The notes beneath the pieces are model-generated. The model was not told the origin of the DNA and made no database searches. It saw only the letters and a list, made by a program, of their open reading frames with translations. DNA of 64,000 nt from DASQZK01 sp963763215 (GTDB taxonomy: Bacteria > Bacteroidota > Bacteroidia > Bacteroidales > GCA-2748055): the NCBI GenBank assembly GCA_963763215.1, contig CAVXNX010000005.1:310001-374000 (forward strand). The letters run 5' to 3'. The translations under genes were made by a program, and so were the position numbers. Below, in pieces: positions 57,028 through 64,000 of this stretch. How positions within the stretch are numbered: the stretch's first letter is position 1; each line of letters starts with the position of its first letter.

Positions 57028-58895
57028 ATGAATATTCTCGGCATTTCAGCCTTCTATCACGATTCCGCGGCGACCCTTCTCAGCGACGGAGAGATCATTG
57101 CTGCTGCGCAGGAAGAGCGGTTCACCCGCAAGAAACACGACCCGTCTCTTCCCCTGAATGCTATGAAATACTGTCTTGACGAAGGAGGGCTGAATATTGA
57201 CGATATCGATGCCTTCGTGTTTTATGACAAGCCGTTCCTCAAGTTCGAACGCCTGCTGGAAACCTATTACAATTTCATTCCCCGCGGGGTTTCTTCCTTT
57301 GTGACCGCCATGCCGGTCTGGGTGAAGGAGAAGATGTTCCTGAAGAGCCTCATCACCAGGGAGCTTAAAAAGCTCGGCCATTACGATCCGGCGAAACAGC
57401 CGCTGTTATTCCCGGAACATCATCTTTCGCATGCCGCGAGCGCTTTTTATGCTTCCCCCTTCCGGGAGGCGCTCATCGTAACTGTCGACGGGGTGGGAGA
57501 GTGGTCGACCGCCTCCATTTCCATCGGATCGGGAAAAGACATTCACATCCTGAAAGAGCTGAGATTTCCGCATTCCGTGGGCCTGTTGTATTCGGCTTTC
57601 ACCCATTACCTGGGCTTCCGGGTAAATTCGGGTGAATACAAGCTGATGGGACTCGCCCCCTATGGCGTTCCCGGTTCCGGCGAGGTGAAGGCGTTTGAGG
57701 AGATCATCCGGACAACCCTCACCGACATCAAACCCGACGGATCCGTCTGGCTCAATAAAGACTATTTTACCTATGCGACCGGGCTGAAAATGATGCCGGA
57801 AAAAAAATGGGAGCGTCTTTTCGGTTTCCCGCCCAGAAAGCCGGAGTCGGCGACCGATCAGCATCACTGCAACCTGGCCATGGCCATCCAGAACGTCACC
57901 GAAGAGATCATCCTGAAGATGGTTCAGCATGGAAAGGAAATTGCAGGCGACCAGGTTGATACAGGAAATCTTTGCCTGGCAGGAGGTGTCGCCCTGAACT
58001 GCGTCGCCAACGGCCGGCTTCTCAAACAGGGAAAGGCCGGCAATATCTTCGTTCAACCCGCCGCCGGCGATGCCGGGGGTTCCCTGGGGGCGGCCCTGGC
58101 GGCCTATCATATCCATTACGGACACGAACGGACACCCACAACTCCCGATCTCATGAAAGGTTCCTTTCTCGGACCTGAATACCTTTCTCCCGAAATCAGG
58201 AAGGAACTTAAAAAATTCCGGCCTGTCTGGCACGAGGTCACCCCGTTCAGCGACCTTGCCGGGAAGGTGGCGGGGATGATCAGCCAGGGCAAGATCGTCG
58301 GCTGGTTCCAGGGAAGAATGGAATTTGGACCAAGAGCGCTGGGAAACCGTTCGATCCTGGGTGATGCCCGGAATCCGGACATGCAGAAAAAACTCAATCT
58401 CAAGATCAAATACCGGGAAAGCTTCCGGCCTTTCGCCCCGGCTGTCCTCGCGGAGGATGCCTCCAGGTATTTCAGCCTCGACATCCCTTCACCCTACATG
58501 CTCCTGGTGGCTCCCGTCCGTGAGACGTTCAGAAATGAACTTCCCCGCGACTATTATGCCCTCGGGCTTTCCGACCGGCTTTACGTTCAGCGTTCCGAAA
58601 TCCCGGCCGTCACCCACCTCGATTTCTCCGCCCGCGTACAGACCGTGCACCGCGAAACCAACGAACGATTCTGGATGCTGATCGATGCTTTCAAAAAACG
58701 AACCGGGTGCCCGTTATCGTCAATACCAGTTTCAATGTCAGCGGAGAACCCATCGTCTGCACCCCTGCCGATGCCTACATTTGCTTCATGCGTACAGAAA
58801 TGGATGCCCTGGTCATCGGCGATTTTCTCTTTCTCAAGGAAGAACAGCCGGAATGGAAGGAAAAAGACTGGCGGAAAAAGATCGGCCTGGATTAA
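57028..58895 (+). CDS. Carbamoyltransferase, NodU/CmcH/TobZ type (one frame break)
   Basis: ATP- and carbamoyl-phosphate-using O-carbamoyltransferase, adding a carbamoyl group to a hydroxyl of a sugar or other small molecule. Start ATG 57028 (MNILGISAFYHDSAATLL). Kae1-like N-terminal domain (HHLSHAASAFYASPF, VTVDGVGEWSTAS, CLAGGVALNCVANGRLL, QPAAGDAGGSLGAALA) and C-terminal YrdC-like domain (EFGPRALGNRSILGDAR, YRESFRPFAPAVL, NTSFNVSGEPIVCTP). The break near 58708 is a missing G (KKRTG to VPVIVNTSF). About 623 residues. A TATATTTG -7 box lies at 56999-57006. First gene of a five-gene cassette. Confidence 0.88.
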
Positions 58896-58976
58896 TCCGT
58901 GAATGTTACCGGCGATTTTGAAATTGGAAAATAATTGTGATTTTTGTTGTCATATTTTCAATAAATCATCCGGCTT

Positions 58977-59126
58977 ATGAGTTTTGTTAAAGACCTTTGG
59001 CGATTTCTGCGACAACGCAAACTGTGGTGGCTGATCCCGGTGATCCTCTTCCTGATCATCATCGGCGTGCTGCTGATCATTGGCGGAAACAGTGCAATAG
59101 CTCCGTTTATTTATACCTTGTTCTAG
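58977..59126 (+). CDS. DUF5989 small membrane protein (49 residues)
   Basis: Tiny protein starting MSFVKDLWRFLRQRKLWWLI and ending IAPFIYTLF, with one hydrophobic helix (PVILFLIIIGVLLIIG) after a basic, Trp-rich start. Matches the known pattern of DUF5989 proteins, which are found next to carbamoyltransferases. Function unknown. It lies 81 bp after the carbamoyltransferase and 5 bp before the SxtJ-like gene. Confidence 0.8.
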   Translation: MSFVKDLWRFLRQRKLWWLIPVILFLIIIGVLLIIGGNSAIAPFIYTLF

Positions 59127-59131
59127 CGCAC

Positions 59132-59491
59132 ATGGATAAAGTCAAGATAAAGGAAACCGTTCTGACCATCACCCTTGGATTCATCGCTCTTTTCCTGATG
59201 TTTCACAAGGTGTGGCTGCTCTATGCCGCCTTTTTCACCGGGCTGACCGGTCTCATCCCGGGGAACCTGAGCTTACTGGTTCACAACGGATGGATGAAGC
59301 TGGCCGACGCACTTGGGTACGTCATGTCGCGACTCATCCTTGGTGCCCTTTACTTCATCATCCTGGTGCCTGTCGGTGCCCTGGCCAGGCTTTTCCGGAA
59401 CGACTTCATGTTCCTGGGCAGGAGGGAAGACAGCTATTATCATGAACGAAACCATCTGTACAGACCCGAAGACTTCACCGACCCATGGTAG
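59132..59491 (+). CDS. SxtJ-like membrane protein
   Basis: 119-residue protein from ATG 59132 (MDKVKIKETVLTITLGFIAL), with three hydrophobic segments (LGFIALFLMF, LLYAAFFTGLTGLI, LILGALYFIILVPVGALARL) and a polar tail (RREDSYYHERNH). It resembles the SxtJ family, named from saxitoxin clusters and often paired with carbamoyltransferases; function unproven. A frame open further upstream (from 58997) overlaps the DUF5989 gene and is rejected. It overlaps the next gene by 7 bp. Confidence 0.75.
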   Translation: MDKVKIKETVLTITLGFIALFLMFHKVWLLYAAFFTGLTGLIPGNLSLLVHNGWMKLADALGYVMSRLILGALYFIILVPVGALARLFRNDFMFLGRREDSYYHERNHLYRPEDFTDPW

Positions 59492-60679
59492 AGAAAATCA
59501 ACCGCGATGAGAAGCACGTGCGGCCATTTTGGATCGTGCTGAAACGGGTGGTCCTGTCCATCGGGATCATCGTGGCCCTGGATTTTATTACCGGGATGAT
59601 CCTCATTCCCGAAAATTTCAGCTCGTTCCGGACCAGGCATTATTATTACCATCACGGACTTTTACCCGATCAGGACACGCGCGGGCAATGGGGATCGCTC
59701 ATCTACCCGGTGAAAACCAATTCACTGGGTTTCATGGACTCACTCGATGAGAAGATTCCCCTTCAATCGGATCACGACAGGTTACTGATCCTCGGCGATT
59801 CCCATTCCGAAGGCGTGGGGGTTCCCTATCTGAAAACCTTCAGCGGCATCCTGGCCAGGGACCTTAAACCGGAGGGCATCGAAGTCCTGAACGCATCCTG
59901 CATCAGCTACAGCCCGAAGATCGAATATCTCAAAGCCCGCTATCTCATTGAAAAAGTGGGTCTCCAGGTCAATCATATCTTCGTGCTGATCGATATCTCC
60001 GACCTGCAGAACGAGCTGGTATACGATAAATTCAATCCCGGCATGAAGATCCATGTCCTTCTCCGGGCTCATGATGCATGCCGAACGTTTTCTCAAGGCG
60101 CATTCCTTCATCTGGTATATGATCACCACCATTCATGACCACAAACAGCAGGATGAATTTCTCAAAACCGCCAAACTGTTTGACAAGGAAGGGAAGGAAG
60201 GCGGGGAGAACAATACCTTCCGTCTTTATGCCGGGTTTTTTGATCACTTTGATGATAAGACCCTGCTTTCCGATCCACACTTCCATGGGGTCGGGGAATG
60301 GTATTATGATGAACACTTCAAACCCCTGGCTGACAAAGGCATCGATATGGGTGAGCATTACCTGAAATTGCTGAAGGCGCTTTGCGATGCGCACGGCATA
60401 ACGCTCACCATTTCCGTTCATCCCTGGCAGACCCAGGTCCTGTATGGCGACCCCGAAGATTATTACGTCAGGCGATGGAAGAGCTTCGCTGAAGAAAACG
60501 GGATCGGATTTGTCAATCTGTTCAGGGTTTTCATTGACGGTGAAAATCCTGTGATGGTGAATCAGATGTATTACATCAAGAATGATAATCACTGGAACGA
60601 ATTTGGCCACAAAAAAGTTGCCGCATACCTCGAACCGTATTTTCTGAAGAACGACCATGATGGGATGCACAAAAAATAA
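59485..60679 (+). CDS. Membrane-anchored SGNH-hydrolase-like protein (frame break)
   Basis: About 398 residues. N-terminal membrane anchor (VVLSIGIIVALDFITGMILI), then an SGNH-like domain with LLILGDSHSEGVGV (block I), a middle region and the C-terminal motif NDNHWNEFGHKKV, whose Asp/His positions resemble the AlgX/AlgJ-type acetyltransferase or SGNH active site. The break near 60048 is repaired by removing one C (GMKI to MSFSGLMMHAERF). It overlaps the SxtJ-like gene by 7 bp and the TPR gene by 23 bp, so the cassette is translated as a unit. The reaction is unknown: ester hydrolysis or acyl transfer on a glycan. Confidence 0.7.
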
Positions 60680-61670
60680 AAGTATATACCTGCTTTTCCT
60701 GCTTTTACTTCCCGTAACAGCATGCAACAGGGATCAAAAGTCCAGGGAAAAGATCACGGAGCTCAGGAATGGTAAAAATGCCGCTGATTATGCGGTGAGG
60801 TTGGGCGAAATGAGTTATCTGACAGGTAAAAAGCCGGATAGAAACTTTTCCATGCCTCTCCTGAATGACCTGATCAGTGAAGGCTATTTTACGGAAGCAC
60901 GGTATGCCATTGATCATTTGACACGTATTTACGGACCCGATGCCGACCTGTTCTACCTGGAAGCTGTCTGTTTCCGCAATCAACACGAATACATCCTGGC
61001 TGAAGGGGCGATCGGTAAAGCTCTTGGCATCGACAATACCAACACGACCTACCGCACCGAGGAACAGAATATCGCTGATGAAGCCGTCCGGTGGGCATCG
61101 ATCGATTCCCTGAACCAAAGGATCCTGGCCGACTGCTACGATTATGCCTCGATCACCCGGCGGGCTGAAAAACTCCTGGGTATGCGGCAGTTCGACGCGG
61201 CCGTTTTCGACGCCGACACCGTTTTGCATGCTGACAGTTCGAATCTGGAAGCCCGTTTCGTGCGGGGGATGGCACACCTTCTTGATAAAAATTTCGACAA
61301 GGCGTTACCCGACTTCCAATTCCTGGCCGCCTCGCCTTCCTCACCACAAGATACAAAACAATACACCTCTTATTATCAGGCCGCTCAGACCCTGAGACAA
61401 AATGCCGGGCTCATCGAAAAAAATCCTTCGGATACCGACCCGTATATCGCCATGGCCCGGATCTTTACCGGGCTTTCGGAATTCACCTCGGCCCTTTCCT
61501 ACCTTGACCAGGGGCTCAGGATCAATCCCTCCAGCAATGCCCTGACCTATGCCAAACTGCTGGTCTATCTCCAGAGCGGCAATAAGGTGGCTGCCCGTGA
61601 CATTATGTACGGGCTGGAAGCAAAGGGCTTTAAGGTTGATGCGAAGGTGAAGAAGATGCTGGGGGACTGA
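60657..61670 (+). CDS. TPR-containing lipoprotein
   Basis: 337 residues, intact. Signal and lipobox end PVTAC. The rest is alpha-helical with tetratricopeptide-like repeats (FTEARYAIDHLTRIYGPDAD, FDAAVFDADTVLHADSSNLE, TSALSYLDQGLRINPSSNAL). Likely a periplasmic scaffold for the cassette. It overlaps the SGNH-like gene by 23 bp. Specific function not recognised. Confidence 0.75.
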   Translation: MMGCTKNKSIYLLFLLLLPVTACNRDQKSREKITELRNGKNAADYAVRLGEMSYLTGKKPDRNFSMPLLNDLISEGYFTEARYAIDHLTRIYGPDADLFYLEAVCFRNQHEYILAEGAIGKALGIDNTNTTYRTEEQNIADEAVRWASIDSLNQRILADCYDYASITRRAEKLLGMRQFDAAVFDADTVLHADSSNLEARFVRGMAHLLDKNFDKALPDFQFLAASPSSPQDTKQYTSYYQAAQTLRQNAGLIEKNPSDTDPYIAMARIFTGLSEFTSALSYLDQGLRINPSSNALTYAKLLVYLQSGNKVAARDIMYGLEAKGFKVDAKVKKMLGD

Positions 61671-61673
61671 GGA

Positions 61674-61850
61674 TCAGGATTTACAGGATTAAAGGATGAG
61701 CAGGATGGAGGGGGAGCAGGATCAGGATTTGCAGGATTGAAGGATGAGCAGGATGGAAGGGGGTTGAGGATTAAGGATGAGCAGGATGAACAGGATGGAG
61801 GGGGTGAGGATCAGGATTGCAGGATTGAAGGATGTGTATGATGGAAGGAG
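61674..61850. repeat. Short degenerate tandem repeats rich in GGATCAGGAT / GCAGGAT words
   Basis: About four units of 40-48 bp, each of the form GGATCAGGATTTGCAGGATT followed by GAAGGATGAGCAGGATGG and a G-rich tail. Inside the units GGAT recurs every 6-9 bp. It lies between the TPR gene end and a bidirectional terminator; no gene is supported. Confidence 0.85.
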
Positions 61851-61868
61851 GAAGGAGGGGAGAATAGC

Positions 61869-61902
61869 AAAAAAAAGCTCCCGGGTGTGGGAGCTTTTTT
61901 TT
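61869..61902. terminator. Bidirectional intrinsic terminator
   Basis: An A-run and GCTCCC (61877-61882) face GGGAGC (61889-61894) and a T8 run, with loop GGGTGT. The hairpin serves both the plus-strand cassette and the minus-strand T9SS cargo gene that ends at 61917. Confidence 0.9.
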
Positions 61903-61916
61903 GAGGAGAATAAAGA

Positions 61917-63074
61917 TTATTTCATAACCTTGAAAACATCCTTACCGACTTTAACAACATAGACACCTTTGTTCAGGTCAGCAACGCTGAGTGAGCTCAC
62001 GTTTTTAGCTGACTTCACTTTCTGTCCGACGATGGAGTAAATGTCAACGTTGACAGCTGAGTCATATCCTTTGAATTTCAGGATATTGTCAAAGATGTAA
62101 GCACGCTTGGTAGAGGAAGCCATAGGCTTTTCAACACCTTCCGGATATTGCGGTGAGAAGGTCAGGTAACCGTTGTAATAAACGGCTTCGAAACCATCAT
62201 TAATGTTGGAACTCCACATCTGGCTAACTTCAGCGGGGGTACCGGCAACATCCTGCATCGATGCGGCTTTCACGTCGAAAGAGATCACATCTTTTCCGGC
62301 AGCTGTAGGATCAAAAGCAGTTTGGTTTGCAGCGTCCGATGATCCCCATTCGTCGGTAAGGTAAGGCATACAGGTGGCGAAATTGAAAGCGACGATAGCC
62401 CAAACGGTATTGTCACCCGTGACCTGCCAGTTTACAACGAAGTTTGTAGGATCAGCAAGCGCAGAACTCCATGTGCCGGCCTGACCAGCGCTGGAAACGT
62501 TCTCATCGCAACCGGCTGGCCTGATGCGGGCTTTACCGCCACCAAGTTCGATATACCGTGCATACTGTTTGTTCTGCAGCTGGATGTCCGTACCGGCAGC
62601 TGTAAAACCTGCATCATAACGATCTTTTTCGTTCGAGGCATACATGATTTCGAACCACCTGGTGTCGGCATCAACCGGAGTGGCTTTGAAGTTGGTGTCT
62701 ACGAATTTCAGGAGAACATAAAGGTTTTCGTCATCCCAGAACGTCTTGAAGGAAGCACCGTAAGTGGCGTCGCCGTCGAGGTTAAAAGGATTGGTTACAC
62801 TGCCGTCACCGGGAGTTGTGAGATTCGAGATGAATTTCTCATCACCTAAAACATCCCAGATCGACTGCATATTGGTTTCGTCCATACTTTCAACAGGAGT
62901 CATCGCTGTAGTATTCATCTTGATCGCGGTGACTTCACCTTTCGTATACGGATTGTCAGCCCATGACACGTCAGTCGGATAACCGATCCATGAAATCGGG
63001 GTAAAGGGTCCCTGGGCAAACGTACTGCCAACAGCGAGAACCATAAATGCGAGAATTGAGTTAAGTTTTTTCAT
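61917..63074 (-). CDS. Secreted CBM9-like protein with T9SS type A sorting tail
   Basis: 385 residues, intact. Signal MKKLNSILAFMVLAVGSTFA. The middle looks like a CBM9-type carbohydrate-binding fold (YGASFKTFWDDENLYVLLKF, YIELGGGKARIRPAG). The C-terminus is a Por secretion (type A) sorting domain: VNVDIYSIVGQKVKSAKNVS, then LNKGVYVVKVGKDVFKVMK. It should be exported and attached at the surface by type IX secretion. It is divergent from the SusC gene across a 190-bp A/T-rich gap, suggesting shared control. The ligand is unknown. Confidence 0.82.
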   Translation of the reverse strand: MKKLNSILAFMVLAVGSTFAQGPFTPISWIGYPTDVSWADNPYTKGEVTAIKMNTTAMTPVESMDETNMQSIWDVLGDEKFISNLTTPGDGSVTNPFNLDGDATYGASFKTFWDDENLYVLLKFVDTNFKATPVDADTRWFEIMYASNEKDRYDAGFTAAGTDIQLQNKQYARYIELGGGKARIRPAGCDENVSSAGQAGTWSSALADPTNFVVNWQVTGDNTVWAIVAFNFATCMPYLTDEWGSSDAANQTAFDPTAAGKDVISFDVKAASMQDVAGTPAEVSQMWSSNINDGFEAVYYNGYLTFSPQYPEGVEKPMASSTKRAYIFDNILKFKGYDSAVNVDIYSIVGQKVKSAKNVSSLSVADLNKGVYVVKVGKDVFKVMK

Positions 63075-63264
63075 AAGCTAAACTTTTAAGTTGGTTAGAA
63101 AATAGGATTAAAATTCGCTTAGCCAAAGTAAGTTTTTTTTTTTAATTTCACAAATCCTTCTTCTTTTATTAAGATGTATCCGATTTAAATTGGAAATTGC
63201 AATTTAGGATTTGAATAATTTTTCATAAACTTGTGAGGTTAATCAATCAATAAAGCTAACTAAC

Positions 63265-64000
63265 ATGAAAAAACGATTACCAAAGCTAAAAGCTCTGCTG
63301 CTTTTTGTGTTTGCTTTTTTGAGCGGCATGCAGGCTTTTGCACAACGCCAGGTAACTGGTAAAGTGACGGATGCATCTTCGGGCGATCCGTTGATCGGTG
63401 CGACCATTCAAATCAAAGGGACAACACGGGGGACCGTGACCGACCTGAGTGGAAATTACACGATCAACGTTGACAATGGCCAGGATGTTCTGGTATTTTC
63501 TTACGTGGGATATGATTCGAAGGAAGAAACGGTCGGCGACCGTTCCACCATCGACATTACACTCTCCGAACAGGCTACCCAGCTTCAGGATGTGGTTGTG
63601 ATCGGCTATGGGACGGTCAAGAAGAGTGATCTCACCGGATCTGTTGCCGTCGTCTACTTCGGAAGATCTGAACCGCACACCTGCCGCAACCTTTTCAAAA
63701 GCGCTTCAGGGCAGGGCTCCCGGTGTGATCGTCTCCAATACCTCAGGACGTCCCGGGTGCAGGACCTTCCATCAATGTCCGCGGCGTCGGTTCAATCACC
63801 CAGACTTCAAACCCGATCTATGTTATCGATGGGGTCATCACGGGTAACCTCGATGTCATCAACCCATCCGATATTGAAAGCCTTCAGGTCCTCAAGGACG
63901 CTTCAGCAACAGCTATCTATGGTGCCGACGGTGCAAACGGTGTTGTGATCATCACCACCAAGCGCGGCAAGGCAGGAAAAACCAAGGTTCACTATGACAA
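63265..64000 (+). CDS. SusC/RagA-type TonB-dependent outer-membrane protein (partial, two frame breaks)
   Basis: N-terminal 245 residues or so of a SusC-like glycan transporter; it continues past the right edge. Signal MKKRLPKLKALLLFVFAFLS, a CarboxypepD_reg-like domain (VTGKVTDASSGDPLIGATIQ), the TonB-box-like stretch QLQDVVVIGYGTVKKSDLTG and the plug (NVRGVGSI, PIYVIDGVI, VLKDASATAIYGADGANGVV). Breaks near 63652 (SVAVV to SSEDLNRTPAATF) and near 63756 (SGRPG to AGPSINVRGVG), each repaired by removing one base. A SusD partner would be expected beyond the window. Confidence 0.9.

Noticed and set aside
58997..59491. Longer start for the SxtJ-like gene
   Set aside because: It would overlap the whole DUF5989 gene in another frame; ATG 59132 gives the typical SxtJ-like N-terminus and a 5-bp gap.

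Overview
The window is a piece of a Bacteroidota chromosome, probably an environmental Bacteroidales/Marinilabiliales-type carbohydrate degrader. The evidence is a SusC/RagA-type TonB-dependent protein at the right end, a type IX secretion (T9SS) sorting tail, many lipoprotein signals, promoters of the Bacteroidota type (TTTG, about 19 bp, TAnnTTTG), and a very high density of glycoside hydrolases (GH). No rRNA, tRNA or CRISPR array was found.

Layout. (1) 1-20.8 kb, almost all on the minus strand: a run of secreted polysaccharide-degrading genes. In transcription order these are a Tat-exported six-hairpin hydrolase, GH78 rhamnosidase, TIM-barrel isomerase-like lipoprotein, GH28, SGNH hydrolase, esterase, two GH2 beta-mannosidase-like enzymes and a DUF362-CBM9 membrane protein. 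They are headed by a thioesterase and an unusual regulator that joins a 7TM-DISM receptor to an IS1595-transposase-like zinc ribbon. (2) 21-31.7 kb, plus strand: sulfatase, GH78, GH106-like and GH31, tightly packed. Two rhamnosidase types, a sulfatase, GH28, GH29, GH127 and esterases point to a complex, probably sulfated, rhamnose-rich polysaccharide. No SusD is visible and the only SusC-like gene lies at the far right. (3) 31.8-44.8 kb: pirin, GH116, a PAS histidine kinase, an eleven-copy 103-bp tandem array that ends on a transposase remnant, an FG-GAP protein, GH127, and an esterase bracketed by perfect 17-bp inverted repeats.

(4) 44.8-55.3 kb: a nitrogen and amino-acid island. Glutamate synthase (gltB, gltD) and a TrpB2-type tryptophan synthase beta chain are each preceded by a 19-residue leader peptide and an attenuator-like terminator; the second leader has three Trp codons in a row. 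Convergent to them are an ammonium transporter, a P-II protein and a TorF-like porin. (5) 55.5-61.7 kb: GH29 fucosidase, then a cassette of carbamoyltransferase, DUF5989, SxtJ-like protein, SGNH-type protein and TPR lipoprotein. (6) 61.7-64 kb: short repeats, a CBM9-like T9SS cargo protein and the start of a SusC.

A caution for all use of this window: about thirty single-base frame breaks, mostly one extra base and often in a homopolymer, split otherwise complete genes, including housekeeping gltB. I read these as sequence errors rather than pseudogenes and annotate each interrupted gene over its whole span.
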